64,000 nucleotides of DNA, from contig JAIUPD010000003.1 in NCBI GenBank assembly GCA_020161615.1, positions 186,001 through 250,000 of the forward strand, read 5' to 3'. Within the stretch, counting starts at the first letter, position 1. Every line of letters begins with the position of its first letter. Positions 1 to 9,840 of the stretch are shown one piece after another. The notes beneath the pieces were generated by a model. The model worked only from the letters and a program-made list of their open reading frames with translations. It did not search any database and was not told the origin of the DNA. Made by a program: the position numbers and the translations under genes. This stretch comes from Pseudomonadota bacterium (GTDB taxonomy: Bacteria > Pseudomonadota > Alphaproteobacteria > Rhodobacterales > Rhodobacteraceae).

Positions 1-191
1 AGCAAGGTCTCGGAATCGCTGGCGGAAATGCCCTGGAACGGGACCGAGATGAAGAGGGCGGGCACCTCGATGTCGGGCTCGCCCTCCTTGGGCAGGCCGA
101 CATAGGCCATGAGCCCCGCGGCCAGCGTCAGGACCACGAAGGCCAGAACCATGCGGGCGCGGGCGGCGGCCCAGTCGATCATGCCCGACAT
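1..191 (-). CDS. RND efflux transporter permease, N-terminal fragment
   Basis: The first 63 residues of an inner-membrane RND (AcrB/MexB-like) permease. The remainder lies beyond the left edge. The readable start is MSGMIDWAAARARMVLA, followed by a hydrophobic first membrane helix and the typical GLPKEGEPDIEVP stretch of RND proteins. The ATG lies 4 nt beyond the stop of the adaptor gene, and a GGAGGAA ribosome site overlaps that stop, so the two are translated as one operon. Substrate cannot be inferred from this part. Confidence 0.85.
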   Translation of the reverse strand, partial: MSGMIDWAAARARMVLAFVVLTLAAGLMAYVGLPKEGEPDIEVPALFISVPFQGISASDSETL

Positions 192-195
192 CGCG

Positions 196-1344
196 CTATT
201 CCTCCCCGCGGCGCGTCACCCGCACCTCGATCCCGTCGGTGACATATTCCTGCCCGACGACGATGACATCGGCCTCGGCCGGAAGACCGTCAACCCAGAA
301 GCCCTGCGGCGCATCGCGCAGGACGCGCACCGGCTGGAAGAAGGTCCGGTTCTCGGCATCGACCAGCCTGAGGCCCAGCGCGCCCTCGTCGTTGATCGTC
401 AGGGCCGAGCCCGGCACCAGATGCCCCCGCGTCGCGGTGGCGGCGACCAGCATATCCGCGCTCAGCCCGTCGCGGATGGCGAAATCGGGGTTCGGCACCG
501 TCACCTCGACGCGAAAGGTCCGGGTCGCGGGATCGGCGGCCCGGGCCAGGAAGGTCACCTGCCCCACCACCCGCTCGCCGTTGGGCAGCTGCGCTCCCGC
601 CATCGCCCCCACCGCCAGCCGGTCGATCTGCGCCTCGGCGGCGTAGCCCACGATCAGCAGCGGATCGAGCTGGATCACCGTGGCGCAGAGCCCGCCCGCC
701 TGCATCAGGCTGCCCGTCTCGGCCGGATCGGCCTCGACCAGCCCGGCGAAGGGCGCGGTGATGGTCAGGCGATCAAGCTCGGCCTGTGCCGCCTCCACCC
801 CGGCATGCGCCGCCTCGACCTGGGCGCGGGCGGCCTCGACTGCGGCCTCGGCGCTGGCGGTGGTGTTCTGGGCGCGGAAACCGCCCTCGGCCAGGCGGGT
901 CGCGGTGCTGCGGTTCAATTCGGCCTCGGCCAGCCCCGCCTCGGCGCCCGACAGACGCGCCCGCGCCTCGGCCAGCGAGGCTGCGCGGGTGCCGGGATCG
1001 AGTTCGCAGAGCATATCGCCCTCGGCCACCATCGAGCCCCGCGCCAGCGGCGACGAGATCACCAGACCCGAGGTCTGGGCCCGCACCTCGACCGAGCGCG
1101 AGGCGGCGGTCCGCCCGCGCAGCACGATGGCGCTTTCGAGGTCACGCTCGACCAGATGCTCGACGACCACGGCAAAGGGCAGATCCTCGGCCACAGGCGC
1201 GGCCATCGCCGCCCCCGCGAGCGCCGCAGCCTCAACCGGGGCGGGTTCGACACCGGCCCAGGACAGCAACGTCTCGCGCTCCATCACGAACAGGTACAGG
1301 AACACCAGCACCAGCGTGGCGGTAATCAGCGGGACCACTCGCAT
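196..1344 (-). CDS. RND efflux periplasmic adaptor (membrane fusion protein)
   Basis: Adaptor of about 382 residues that links the RND permease encoded next to it to an outer-membrane channel. It has an N-terminal hydrophobic anchor (RVVPLITATLVLVFLYLF), no lipobox, then the HlyD/AcrA layout: a biotinyl-lipoyl-like half (SVEVRAQTSGLV ... GDMLCELD), a helical hairpin of Ala/Glu-rich heptads, the second lipoyl half and beta-barrel (ITAPFAGLVEADPAETGSLM). The start at 1344 (MRVVPL) is preferred because AAGGA lies at a normal distance. ATG 1356 in the same frame is possible. Overlap-style spacing with the permease indicates one operon; substrate unknown. Confidence 0.88.
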   Translation of the reverse strand: MRVVPLITATLVLVFLYLFVMERETLLSWAGVEPAPVEAAALAGAAMAAPVAEDLPFAVVVEHLVERDLESAIVLRGRTAASRSVEVRAQTSGLVISSPLARGSMVAEGDMLCELDPGTRAASLAEARARLSGAEAGLAEAELNRSTATRLAEGGFRAQNTTASAEAAVEAARAQVEAAHAGVEAAQAELDRLTITAPFAGLVEADPAETGSLMQAGGLCATVIQLDPLLIVGYAAEAQIDRLAVGAMAGAQLPNGERVVGQVTFLARAADPATRTFRVEVTVPNPDFAIRDGLSADMLVAATATRGHLVPGSALTINDEGALGLRLVDAENRTFFQPVRVLRDAPQGFWVDGLPAEADVIVVGQEYVTDGIEVRVTRRGEE

Positions 1345-1723
1345 GTCTACACCCATCCTTGCCCGGACCATGCCCGGATTTCTCGCGCCGACTGAGGGGT
1401 CGCCCGCTCGGCGCAGACCACGGCGCTCCACGTTCCACGCCTTGGGCGCGCGCGTGCCTTATATAGGCAGGCCATCGCGGGTGGATTACTCCCAGCCCTT
1501 GTTTTTTGCAATCGCGGCGCGCGGCTTGCCGCCACGTCACCCGGCCCCGGGGTTCCGGCGGTTGCCCTCGGGGCAGCCCCGGGGGCCGCTGACGCGAAAA
1601 GCGGCAAACCCACGCGGGGGTGATGGCGGCAGGCTTGGCAGCCCGGCCGGTCCGCGCTAAGAGGGGGGCCAAAGCGCCGCGAGCCCGCCTCGTGGCCGGC
1701 CCAGCAGGACCCGGAGGCGAGAC
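1345..1723. other. divergent intergenic region
   Basis: Non-coding DNA between the leftward RND operon and the rightward TPR-bamB-der genes. It should hold both promoters. It contains a short palindrome TGCCT-TATAT-AGGCA (1453-1467), which could overlap the RND promoter. It also contains a strong GC inverted repeat (GGCCCCGGGG 1543-1552 with CCCCGGGGGCC 1577-1587). I see no convincing -35/-10 pair. Confidence 0.4.
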
Positions 1724-2383
1724 GTGAGCAACCCCGACAGCTTCATCGATGAGGTGAACGAGGAACTCAAGCGCGACCGCCTGTTCGCCGCCATGCGCCG
1801 ATACGGCTGGATCGCCATCCTCCTCGTGATCGTGCTGGTGGGGGGCGCCGCCTATAACGAATGGCGCAAGGCCCAGAACCGCGCCGCCGCCGAAGCCTTT
1901 GGCGATCAGGTGGTTGCCGCGCTCGACGTAAGCGATCCCGAGGCGCGCCGCGCCGCGCTGGGCGAGGTGACGGCCGCGGGCGACCGCCAGGGCATCCTGA
2001 ACCTGCTGATCGCCGCGACCGATCTGGCCGAGGGCGACCGCCCCGGCACGCTGACCGCCCTCGCCGCGGTCGAAAATGACGCGACCCTGCCGCTCAGCTA
2101 CCGCCAGATCGCGGCGCTGAAGCGGGTGATGATCGGCGGCGCCGATATTCCCGCCGACGAGCGCCGCGCCACGCTGCAGGGCCTTGCTGCGCCGGGCGGC
2201 ACCTTCCGGCCGCTGGCGCTGGAACAACTGGCGCTTCTGGCGCTGGAACAGGGCGACCGTGCCGCGGCGCTGCAACAGGCGCAGGCGCTGGCCCAGGAAC
2301 CCGAACTGACCGACGGGCTGCGCCGCCGCGTGGCGCAGCTGATCGTCCTGCTCGGCGGCGCCCAGCCGACCGATCTGGGCTGA
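1724..2383 (+). CDS. membrane-anchored tetratricopeptide protein, YfgM-like
   Basis: A 219-residue protein with a short cytoplasmic N-terminus (SFIDEVNEELKRDR), one membrane helix at about residues 27-45 (WIAILLVIVLVGGAAYNEW) and an Ala/Leu-rich helical periplasmic part with TPR-like repeats. This matches the TPR_21/YfgM family, which in E. coli associates with SecYEG and periplasmic chaperones. GTG start with GGAGGCGA in front. It sits 17 nt before the BamB-like gene and ahead of der, the same gene order as yfgM-bamB-der in enterobacteria, which supports the call. Confidence 0.8.
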   Translation: MSNPDSFIDEVNEELKRDRLFAAMRRYGWIAILLVIVLVGGAAYNEWRKAQNRAAAEAFGDQVVAALDVSDPEARRAALGEVTAAGDRQGILNLLIAATDLAEGDRPGTLTALAAVENDATLPLSYRQIAALKRVMIGGADIPADERRATLQGLAAPGGTFRPLALEQLALLALEQGDRAAALQQAQALAQEPELTDGLRRRVAQLIVLLGGAQPTDLG

Positions 2384-2400
2384 GACGAGGGAGAGCGACC

Positions 2401-3723
2401 GTGAGCCTGACCCGCCGACATGCCCTGACCGGCCTTGCCGCCCTGATGGCCACCAGCGCGCTGGCTGCCTGCAACCGCGACCGCCCGCTGGAGGGCGAGC
2501 GCGTCGATCTGCGCGCGCCCTGGGGCGGCGGCGAGGCCGCGCCCCAGAACCGCAGCCTGCCGATCTCGCTGCCGGGGCAAAGCGCCAACGCCAGCTGGAG
2601 CCAGCGACAGGGCACGCCCGGCGGCCGCCCCGGACACCCCGCGCTCTCGGCCAATCCGCAGCTGATCTGGTCCACGGGTATCGGCCAGGGCGACAGCCGC
2701 CGCGCGCGCCTGACCACCGATCCGGTCTATGCCGATGGCCGCGTCTATACGCTCGACGCCCGCGCCCATGTGCAGGCGACCTCGCCCTCGGGCGCGGTGC
2801 TCTGGGGCACGGACCTGACGCCCGCGCGCGATGCGCGGTCCTCGGCCTCGGGCGGCTCGCTCGCCGTGGCGGGGGGTCGGGTCTTCGTGGCCTCGGCCCA
2901 GGCCTATCTGGCGGCGCTCGACGCGGCGACCGGGCAGGAAATCTGGCGCACCGATTTCGCCGCGCCCCTCACCGGCTCGCCCGCCGTGGCCGACAACCGG
3001 GTCTATGTCACCGCCATCGACTCGACCCTCTGGGGCCTCGACGCCGCGACCGGGCGCATCGAATGGACCCTGCCCGGCACGCCCGCGCTGTCGACCATCG
3101 CCCGCGGCTCGGCCCCGGCCATCGCTGGCGAGGCCGTGGTCTTCCCGACCCAGGCCGGGGAATTGACCGCCGTGCGCCGCGCGAACGGCGCACAGCTCTG
3201 GACCACGGTCGCGGCTGGCCGCCGCACCGGCGCCGCGCTGGGCACGATCCCCGCGCTGACCGGCGATCCGGTGGTCGACGGCAACCGCATCTATGCCGCC
3301 AACCAATCCGGCCGCGTCTTCGCGCTGGACGCCCGCACCGGCACGACGATCTGGTCGGTCGAGGAAGGCGCCAACGCCCCGGTCTGGCCGGTCGGCGGCT
3401 CGGTCTTCCTGGTCTCGGACCAGAACCGTCTGCTGAGGCTTGACGCCAGCGACGGCTCGCTGATCTGGGCGCAGGAGCTTCCGCTCTACACGACCTCGCG
3501 CGTGCGCCGCCGTCTGGCGATCTACCCGCAGCACGGGCCGGTCCTGGCCGGCGGGCGGCTCTGGGTCGCGTCAGGCGACGGGGTGCTGCGGGGCTTCGAT
3601 CCGGTTTCCGGCAATACCACGGCCGAAATCGAGATCCCCGGCGGCGCGGCCTCGGCCCCGATCGTTGCGGGCGGGATCATGTACATCCTCAACCGCGACG
3701 GTCAGCTGCTCGCCTACCGCTGA
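2401..3723 (+). CDS. bamB: BamB-like PQQ-repeat outer-membrane assembly lipoprotein
   Basis: A 440-residue lipoprotein with a lipobox LAAC (lipidated Cys24) behind a signal peptide. The signal begins TRRHALTG and might use the Tat route. The mature part has repeated beta-propeller blades of the PQQ/quinoprotein type (for example VYTLDARAHVQA, LAALDAATGQEIWRTDF, LWGLDAATGRIEW, VFALDARTGTTIWSV). In BamB the propeller binds BamA and helps fold outer-membrane proteins. GTG start with GAGGGAGAG in front. Neighbours (YfgM-like upstream, der downstream) fit bamB. A true quinoprotein enzyme is unlikely because no catalytic neighbours or cofactor motifs are seen. Confidence 0.82.
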   Translation: MSLTRRHALTGLAALMATSALAACNRDRPLEGERVDLRAPWGGGEAAPQNRSLPISLPGQSANASWSQRQGTPGGRPGHPALSANPQLIWSTGIGQGDSRRARLTTDPVYADGRVYTLDARAHVQATSPSGAVLWGTDLTPARDARSSASGGSLAVAGGRVFVASAQAYLAALDAATGQEIWRTDFAAPLTGSPAVADNRVYVTAIDSTLWGLDAATGRIEWTLPGTPALSTIARGSAPAIAGEAVVFPTQAGELTAVRRANGAQLWTTVAAGRRTGAALGTIPALTGDPVVDGNRIYAANQSGRVFALDARTGTTIWSVEEGANAPVWPVGGSVFLVSDQNRLLRLDASDGSLIWAQELPLYTTSRVRRRLAIYPQHGPVLAGGRLWVASGDGVLRGFDPVSGNTTAEIEIPGGAASAPIVAGGIMYILNRDGQLLAYR

Positions 3724-3784
3724 GCGCTTTACAAACGCGGCCTTCCCGCGTATCGGGGCAGCTTGCGCTGAACCCGAGTAGATC

Positions 3785-5257
3785 ATGAGCTTCACCCTCG
3801 CCCTCGTGGGCCGCCCGAACGTGGGCAAGTCCACGCTCTTCAACCGCCTCGTCGGCAAGAAGCTGGCCCTGGTCGATGACCAGCCCGGCGTCACGCGCGA
3901 CCTGCGCGAGGGCGAGGCCCGCCTGCACAACCTGCGCTTCACGGTAATCGACACCGCGGGGCTGGAGAATGTGACCGACGACAGCCTGCAGGGCCGCATG
4001 CGCCGCCTGACCGAACGCGCGGTCGAGATGGTCGATGTCTGCCTGTTCATGGTCGATGCCCGCGTCGGCATCACCCCTGCGGATGAGATCTTCGCCGACA
4101 TCCTGCGCCGCCGCGCCCGCCACGTCATCCTCGCCGCCAACAAATCCGAGGGCAACGCGGCCGAGGGCGGCTATCTGGAGGCCTTCTCGCTGGGTCTGGG
4201 CGAGCCCATTCGCCTCTCCGCCGAGCACGGTGCCGGGATGGACGAACTCTATCACGAACTCCTGCCGCTGGCCGCGACCTTCGAGGAACGCGCCGCCGCC
4301 GAGGCGCCGGAGACCGATGTCTCCATCGCCGAGGACAGCGAGGACGACAACACAGAGGGTGAGGAAGCCCCCGTCTGGGCCCCCACCGAAAAGCGTCCGC
4401 TGCAGGTCGCCGTGATCGGCCGCCCCAACGCCGGAAAATCCACGCTGATCAACAAGATCATCGGCGAGGAACGGCTGCTCACCGGACCCGAGGCCGGGAT
4501 CACCCGCGATTCCATCGCGCTGCCCTTCACCTGGAACAGCACCCCCATGCGGCTCTTCGACACCGCGGGGATGCGGCGCCGGGCGCGGGTCACCGACAAG
4601 CTGGAGAAGCTGTCGGTCGCGGACGGCCTCCGCGCCGTGAAATTCGCGGAAGTCGTCGTCGTGCTGCTCGACGCGCAGATCCCGTTCGAGACACAGGACC
4701 TGCGCATCGCCGATCTGGCCGAGACCGAGGGCCGCGCCGTCGTCGTCGCGGTCAACAAATGGGACCTCGAGGACGACAAGCAGGACAAGCTGAAGGCGCT
4801 GCTCGAGATGTTCGAGCGCGCCCTGCCGCAGCTGAAAGGCGCGCCCCTCGTCACCGTTTCCGCCAAAACCGGCCGCGGCCTCGACCGCCTGCATGCCGCC
4901 ATCCTGCGCGCCCATGCGATCTGGAACCGTCGTGTCGGCACCTCGCGCCTCAACCAATGGCTTGGCGCGATGACCGAGGCGCATCCCCCGCCCGCCCCCG
5001 GCGGCCGCCGCATCAAGCTGAAATACATCACCCAGGCGAAAACCCGGCCCCCGGGTTTCGTGGTGAAATGCTCGCACCCCGAGGAACTGCCCGAAGCCTA
5101 TCGCCGCTATCTGGTCAACGGGCTGCGCGAGCGCTTCGACATGCCCGGCACGCCGATTCGGCTGTTCTTCCGCTCGGATGCGAAGAAGAACCCCTACCAG
5201 GGCCGCAAGAACAGCCAGCCCTCGCGGCTGAAGAAACACATCAAGCCGGGTCACTGA
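3785..5257 (+). CDS. der: ribosome biogenesis GTPase Der (EngA)
   Basis: A 490-residue protein with two tandem GTPase domains and a C-terminal KH-like domain. Domain 1 has the P-loop GRPNVGKST near the N-terminus, DTAG and NKSE. An acidic linker ([12 protein letters not shown]) follows. Domain 2 has [13 protein letters not shown] and NKWD. Der is needed for maturation of the 50S ribosomal subunit. Length and motif order are normal. Its last 17 nt overlap the end of the convergent TPR-like gene. Confidence 0.97.
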   Translation: MSFTLALVGRPNVGKSTLFNRLVGKKLALVDDQPGVTRDLREGEARLHNLRFTVIDTAGLENVTDDSLQGRMRRLTERAVEMVDVCLFMVDARVGITPADEIFADILRRRARHVILAANKSEGNAAEGGYLEAFSLGLGEPIRLSAEHGAGMDELYHELLPLAATFEERAAAEAPETDVSIAEDSEDDNTEGEEAPVWAPTEKRPLQVAVIGRPNAGKSTLINKIIGEERLLTGPEAGITRDSIALPFTWNSTPMRLFDTAGMRRRARVTDKLEKLSVADGLRAVKFAEVVVVLLDAQIPFETQDLRIADLAETEGRAVVVAVNKWDLEDDKQDKLKALLEMFERALPQLKGAPLVTVSAKTGRGLDRLHAAILRAHAIWNRRVGTSRLNQWLGAMTEAHPPPAPGGRRIKLKYITQAKTRPPGFVVKCSHPEELPEAYRRYLVNGLRERFDMPGTPIRLFFRSDAKKNPYQGRKNSQPSRLKKHIKPGH

Positions 5258-6227
5258 GCCCCGCCAGCAGCGCGGCGGCGGCGCGCGTCGCCGCATCGCT
5301 GTCACCCCATTCCGCCGCCAGCAGCGGCAGAGCCTCGCGCAGGACCTGCCGCGCCTCGGCCTCGGTCCCCGTCGCCACCAGCAGCCGACCCAGCAGGCCG
5401 CCCGCAAGCCCGGCTTGCGCCGGATCCATCGCGGCGCGCGCCTGCACCAGGGCCAGACGGGCCGGGGCCAGCGCGCGCGCGGGCTCCCCGAGGTCCTGCC
5501 AGATCTCGGCCAGCGCCAGCGCCGCATCTCCGGCATCGTCCACCATCCCCCCGCCGAGGTACTGCTCGTAAGCCGCGGCCGCACCCCTGAGATCTCCAAG
5601 CTGCCGGAGCGCCTGAGCCTGCTGGGCGCGGGCTGTGGGACCCTTGTCCTCGGCCGCGATCCTGGCCCAAAGCTCGGCCGCGCCCTGCCAATCGCCGGCG
5701 AGCCCCCGGGCCCGCGCCAGCATCTCGCGCACCGCCACCGGCTGCGGGACCTCCAGCGCCTCGGTCAGGTCCTCCACCGCCACCGCCGCGAAACGGCGTT
5801 CCTGTTCCGGGTCGGCGGCCGAGCTGAAGGCGGCAAATCCCTCTGCCATTCGCAACGAATGGCGCCCGGACAGCACCAGAACATCCGCACGCGCCACCCC
5901 CGTCAGGCCTGCCGCCGCCCGGTGCCGGACCAGCCGCATCGCCCCCTGAACCTGCGCCGGTGCCATCCGGTCGAGCACCGCCGCCAGCGCGGGCAGCACG
6001 TCGGGCAGGTCGATGACCATCGCTGCGCAGACCGCATCCAGCGCCGCCTCGCCGTCGCGGGCCGCCAGCAGCGACCGGGCGAGCGCCACGTTCAGCCGCA
6101 CCCGATCCTCGAGGCCGGGCCCGTCGGCGGCAAGGGCACGGCGCAGCCTCGTTGCGGCCGCATCCGCGCGATGATGAGCGGTCAGCCTGTCTGCTTCGGC
6201 AATCAGCGCAGCGATTGTATCGACCAT
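5241..6227 (-). CDS. TPR-like helical-repeat protein of unknown role
   Basis: A soluble protein of about 328 residues made almost entirely of Ala/Leu/Arg-rich helix pairs, with spacing like tetratricopeptide repeats (for example [29 protein letters not shown] and [24 protein letters not shown], here quoted only in part). No signal peptide or enzymatic motif is visible. I chose the ATG at 6227 because AAAGGAGT precedes it. Longer in-frame starts would run across the FNR box of the divergent gene. Function unknown; probably a scaffold. Confidence 0.65.
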   Translation of the reverse strand: MVDTIAALIAEADRLTAHHRADAAATRLRRALAADGPGLEDRVRLNVALARSLLAARDGEAALDAVCAAMVIDLPDVLPALAAVLDRMAPAQVQGAMRLVRHRAAAGLTGVARADVLVLSGRHSLRMAEGFAAFSSAADPEQERRFAAVAVEDLTEALEVPQPVAVREMLARARGLAGDWQGAAELWARIAAEDKGPTARAQQAQALRQLGDLRGAAAAYEQYLGGGMVDDAGDAALALAEIWQDLGEPARALAPARLALVQARAAMDPAQAGLAGGLLGRLLVATGTEAEARQVLREALPLLAAEWGDSDAATRAAAALLAGLSDPA

Positions 6228-6297
6228 GGGGGCACTCCTTTGCGTTGGCACCATTCTGCCTTGCCCGGCCTGCCCGCGCTGTTCCCCCCGGCACAGG

Positions 6298-6346
6298 TTG
6301 ATCTGGATCAAGGTCGCCGCGCCCCCGCCTCCGCATAATTCTTGCC
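6298..6346 (+). promoter_or_regulatory. FNR/FnrL-activated class II promoter
   Basis: TTGATCTGGATCAA at 6298-6311 is a perfect TTGAT-N4-ATCAA FNR box. A -10-like hexamer CATAAT lies at 6334-6339, which puts the transcription start near 6346 and centres the box at -41.5, the classical position for activation. The DUF6455 gene starts at 6373. The TPR-like gene diverges from the other side and could also be affected. Confidence 0.8.
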
Positions 6347-6372
6347 ATTGCAACGGGTTTGAGCGGGACATC

Positions 6373-6630
6373 ATGGGCTTCTTCAAGAAACTGGACCGGG
6401 CCAGCGGCCTCATCGGCAGCATGGCCGAAACCCTTCACGCCGATCTGGGCCAGGGGCTGGCCGAGGGGGCGATCAACGGGCAGGATCTGCGCAACGCGGT
6501 GATGGCCTGCATGGGCTGCGAAGGCTCAGGCGATTGCGCCGATTGGCTGAGCGCGCATGCCGCTGGCGCCGAGGATACGCCCGACTACTGCCGCAACCGG
6601 TCGATGCTGCATCGGCTTCGCGGAGTCTGA
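6373..6630 (+). CDS. DUF6455 family small cysteine protein
   Basis: An 85-residue protein of the DUF6455 family, which is common in Rhodobacterales and has no known function. It carries four cysteines, C46-x2-C49-x5-C55-x17-C73, inside the family signature MACMGCEGSGDCADWL and YCRN, which could bind a metal or form disulfides. No signal peptide or membrane helix. The start MGFFKKLD is chosen over a longer in-frame start because it lies downstream of the FNR-dependent promoter. Placement behind an FNR box suggests a job in low-oxygen growth. Confidence 0.8.
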   Translation: MGFFKKLDRASGLIGSMAETLHADLGQGLAEGAINGQDLRNAVMACMGCEGSGDCADWLSAHAAGAEDTPDYCRNRSMLHRLRGV

Positions 6631-6755
6631 AGCGATTTCCGGGCCAGAATCAGGTGTGTTACGGCCCGCCGATCCCGCCTAAGGTGAATCACATTTGTTT
6701 AGATTGACGGTGCCTCTTTCGTCGGCAAGGTGAGCCGAAAACAGGAGTTTCCGCC

Positions 6756-7232
6756 ATTTCCTCGGGATTCATCATCTATCGCCGCTCTACGGGTGCCGAT
6801 GCCGAAACGGTGTTCGCGCTCACCGCTGCCGCCGTGCGTAAGCTGGCCCCGCTCCCCTATCCGGCCGAGGTGGTCGAGACCTGGATGACCGGCCGTACGC
6901 CCGAGGATTACCGGGCCGATTGCGCCGAGGGCAGGATCTGGATCGCCGAGGCCGATGGCGTGTCGCTGGGCTTCGCGCAGGGCGAGCCGGGCGAGGTAAA
7001 GCGCCTGTTCGTGCGGGCCGATCATGCGGGCCGCGGGCTGGGTCGGGCATTGATGGAGCGTGCGCTGGCCGACGCACTGGCGGCGGGCGACAGGGTGGTC
7101 CGTATCGAGGCCACGCTGAACGCCGTCCCCTTCTACCACCGCTGGGGCTTTGTCGAGGTCGGGCGCGGGGTCTTCCCGGGCCGCGACGGCCTGCCGCAGA
7201 TCGACGTGGTGCATCTGGAAGCGCGGTTCTGA
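6756..7232 (+). CDS. GNAT family acetyltransferase with probable AUU start
   Basis: GCN5-related N-acetyltransferase, about 158 residues. It has the acetyl-CoA loop VRADHAGRGLGRALME and the C-terminal motif NAVPFYHRWGFVEVGRG. The substrate is not predictable. The first standard codon is GTG 6810, which would cut the beta1 strand that GNAT proteins need (ISSGFIIYRRSTGADAETVF). Reading back, AGGAG at 6743-6747 lies 8 nt before an ATT codon at 6756, and no ATG, GTG or TTG is in frame in between. An AUU start is therefore inferred. Confidence 0.75.
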   Translation: MSSGFIIYRRSTGADAETVFALTAAAVRKLAPLPYPAEVVETWMTGRTPEDYRADCAEGRIWIAEADGVSLGFAQGEPGEVKRLFVRADHAGRGLGRALMERALADALAAGDRVVRIEATLNAVPFYHRWGFVEVGRGVFPGRDGLPQIDVVHLEARF

Positions 7233-7278
7233 GCCCCGGCGCCCCGTGGGACTTTCCTAAGATTTCCTGAACGCGGAC

Positions 7279-7329
7279 TGCCAAGCCCTTGGCAACGCTT
7301 GCCCGACCGGGGCGTCCCACGCATGGGAC
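7279..7329. terminator. two hairpins between convergent genes
   Basis: TGCCAAG/CTTGGCA (7279-7294) and GTCCCA-CGCA-TGGGAC (7314-7329) lie between the converging GNAT and mraY genes. They could stop transcription from either side, but neither has a T-run. Confidence 0.3.
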
Positions 7330-7351
7330 ACCCGACGGGGCACCTGCGCCC

Positions 7352-8437
7352 TCAGCGGATCTTCAGCGTCGCCAGGCCGATCAGCGCCAGGACCAGGCTG
7401 ATGATCCAGAAGCGGATCACGATCTGCGGCTCGGCCCAGCCCCGTTTCTCGAAATGATGGTGGATCGGCGCCATCAGGAAGACCCGTTTCCCGGTCCGCT
7501 TGAAATAGACGACCTGGATGATGACCGACATCGCCTCGACCACGAAGAGACCGCCGACGATGGCCAGCACGATCTCGTGCTTGATGGCCACCGCGATGGC
7601 GCCCAGCGCGCCCCCCAGCGCCAGCGAGCCGGTGTCGCCCATGAAGACCGCCGCCGGCGGCGCATTGTACCACAGGAAGCCGAGCCCCCCGCCCGCCAGC
7701 GCCGCGGTGAAGATCAGGAGCTCCCCGGTCCCCGGCACGTAATGCACGTCCAGATACGAGGTGAAGTCGACCCGGCCGACCGCATAGGCGATCACCCCCA
7801 GCGTGCCCGCCGCGATCATCACCGGCATGATCGCCAGCCCATCCAGCCCGTCCGTCAGGTTGACCGCATTGGCCGATCCCACGATCACCAGCATGGCGAA
7901 GGGCACGAAGGCCCAGCCCAGCGGGATGAGCGCGCTCTTGAACACCGGCATGGCCAGTTGGCCGGTCAATTCCGCCGGATGCAGCCACATCGCCACCACC
8001 GAGGCGACCAGCGCGATCACCAGCCCCGCCGCCATGCGGATCCTGCCCGAGACCCCTTTCACGTTGGATTTCGTCACCTTGGCGTAATCGTCGGCGAAAC
8101 CGATCAGGCCGAAGCCCCAGGTTACGCCCATGACCAGCCAGACATAGGGATTGTCGAGCCGCGCCCAGAGCAGGGTCGAGACGGTCAGCGCGCTGAGGAT
8201 CAAGAGCCCGCCCATGGTCGGCGTGCCCTTCTTGGTCAGCAGATGCGATTGCGGCCCATCCTCGCGGATCGGCTGGCCCTTGCCCTGACGCTTCCTGAGG
8301 AAGTTGATCAGCGGCTTGCCGAAGACGAAGCCGAAGATCAGCGCCGTGAAGAAGGCGGCGCCCGCGCGGACAGTGATGTAGCGAAACAGGTTGAAGCCGA
8401 TGAAGGCCTCGGAAAATTCGGCAAGCCAGTAGAGCAT
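7352..8437 (-). CDS. mraY: phospho-N-acetylmuramoyl-pentapeptide transferase
   Basis: MraY, about 361 residues, a polytopic inner-membrane enzyme that moves phospho-MurNAc-pentapeptide from UDP to undecaprenyl phosphate, giving lipid I. Family motifs are visible: the catalytic Asp pair in GFADDYAK, the [13 protein letters not shown] loop and the terminal [13 protein letters not shown]. The start MLYWLAEF at 8437 follows GGGGAATAGG, one nucleotide after the murF stop. It is the last dcw gene before a convergent gene, so this part of the cluster ends here and murD and the rest must lie elsewhere. Confidence 0.97.
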   Translation of the reverse strand: MLYWLAEFSEAFIGFNLFRYITVRAGAAFFTALIFGFVFGKPLINFLRKRQGKGQPIREDGPQSHLLTKKGTPTMGGLLILSALTVSTLLWARLDNPYVWLVMGVTWGFGLIGFADDYAKVTKSNVKGVSGRIRMAAGLVIALVASVVAMWLHPAELTGQLAMPVFKSALIPLGWAFVPFAMLVIVGSANAVNLTDGLDGLAIMPVMIAAGTLGVIAYAVGRVDFTSYLDVHYVPGTGELLIFTAALAGGGLGFLWYNAPPAAVFMGDTGSLALGGALGAIAVAIKHEIVLAIVGGLFVVEAMSVIIQVVYFKRTGKRVFLMAPIHHHFEKRGWAEPQIVIRFWIISLVLALIGLATLKIR

Positions 8438-8438
8438 C

Positions 8439-9839
8439 CTATTCCCCTGTCGGCTCTTCAGGTAGCGGGTGACCGAGATGGCGCAGCGCATCCACGACGC
8501 GGGACACATAGCTGCCTTTCGACCCCTTCACCAGCACGACATCACCGGGATGGACCAGGTGATGCGCCTTGGCACCCAGATCGTCGGCCTGTGCGACATG
8601 CTTGCCGCGCTTCGATTGCGGCAGCGCCTGCCACAGCGTCTCCATCCGCCGGCCGACCGTGTGCACCAGGTCGGTCCGGGCGATGGCCGGGTGCTCGGCA
8701 ATGGCGCGGTGGAGGGCGATCTCGTCGGGTCCGAGCTCCAGCATGTCGCCCAGGATGGCGATGCGGCGGCCGCCCGGGCCGGGCTGGGTCGCCGCCAGCA
8801 CGTCGAGCGCGGCGGCCAGCGAGGCGGGATTGGCGTTGAAGGCATCGTCGATCAGCGTGGCGCGGGAATCGCTGGCGGGGTCGAGCAGCAGCACCTCGCG
8901 CTTGCCGCGCCCGGCAGGCGGGCGCCAGCGGCCCAGGGCCTGTGCGGCCAGGGCGAGGTCGAGGTCCAGCGCCCGGGCGACGGCGAGGCACCCGAGCCCG
9001 TTCAGCGCGAAATGCGGACCGGCGTCGGCGAGCCGCAGCAGGTAATGACCGCCGTCGATATCGGCCTCGGCCACCGTCGCGGCCGAGGTCTGGCGGATCG
9101 CGGCCAGTTTCGCCCTCCCATCGCGGCCAAAGGACAAGGCCCCCTCGCCCGCCGCGGCGGCCAGGATCGGGCTGGTCGGCAGATCGGCGTTGTAGACACC
9201 GACTCCCCCGGGTTCGAGGCCGAGGAAGATATCGGCCTTTTCCCGGGCGATCCCCTCGATCGAGTCGAAAGCCTCCAGATGCGCGGGGGCGATGGTGGTG
9301 ACCATCGCCACATGCGGCCGGGTCAGCCGCGCCAGCGGCGCGATCTCGCCCGGGTGGTTCATGCCGATCTCGATCACCGCGAAATCGGCATCGACCGGCA
9401 GGCGGGCCAGCGTGATCGGCACGCCCCAATGGTTGTTGAAGCTGGCCTCGGCCGCGTGGACGGTCCCGAAGGCATCGAACATCTCGCGCAACATTTCCTT
9501 GGTCGATGTCTTGCCGACCGAACCGGTCACGGCGATCACCTTGCCCTTCGCCCGCGCCCGTCCGGCCGCGCCCAGCGCGGTCAGCGCGGCCAGCACATCG
9601 GGCACCACCAGGCAGGGGCCGGTCACCCCTTCGGGCACGTGATCGACCAGCGCCGCCGCCGCGCCCGCGGCAAAGGCCTGGGCCACGAAATCATGCCCGT
9701 CCCGCGCGGCCCTCAGGGCGATGAACAGATCGCCGGGCCGCAGGCTGCGGGAGTCGATGGAGAGGCCGCTGACCTCGAAGGATGCAGTCGCCTTGCCGCC
9801 GGTCGCGGCCTCGGCCTCGGCTTGGGTCCAGAGAATCAT
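8439..9839 (-). CDS. murF: UDP-MurNAc-tripeptide:D-Ala-D-Ala ligase
   Basis: MurF, about 466 residues, the ATP-dependent cytoplasmic ligase that adds D-Ala-D-Ala to UDP-MurNAc-tripeptide. Visible motifs: [15 protein letters not shown] (UDP-substrate domain), the P-loop [32 protein letters not shown], and [14 protein letters not shown] in the C-terminal domain. Start MILWTQAE at 9839, directly after the murE stop. Normal length. Confidence 0.96.
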   Translation of the reverse strand: MILWTQAEAEAATGGKATASFEVSGLSIDSRSLRPGDLFIALRAARDGHDFVAQAFAAGAAAALVDHVPEGVTGPCLVVPDVLAALTALGAAGRARAKGKVIAVTGSVGKTSTKEMLREMFDAFGTVHAAEASFNNHWGVPITLARLPVDADFAVIEIGMNHPGEIAPLARLTRPHVAMVTTIAPAHLEAFDSIEGIAREKADIFLGLEPGGVGVYNADLPTSPILAAAAGEGALSFGRDGRAKLAAIRQTSAATVAEADIDGGHYLLRLADAGPHFALNGLGCLAVARALDLDLALAAQALGRWRPPAGRGKREVLLLDPASDSRATLIDDAFNANPASLAAALDVLAATQPGPGGRRIAILGDMLELGPDEIALHRAIAEHPAIARTDLVHTVGRRMETLWQALPQSKRGKHVAQADDLGAKAHHLVHPGDVVLVKGSKGSYVSRVVDALRHLGHPLPEEPTGE

Positions 9840-9840
9840 G

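Noticed and set aside
3689-5599. Long minus-strand frame opposite der
   Set aside because: It is a shadow of der, as shown by the perfect GTPase motifs on the plus strand.
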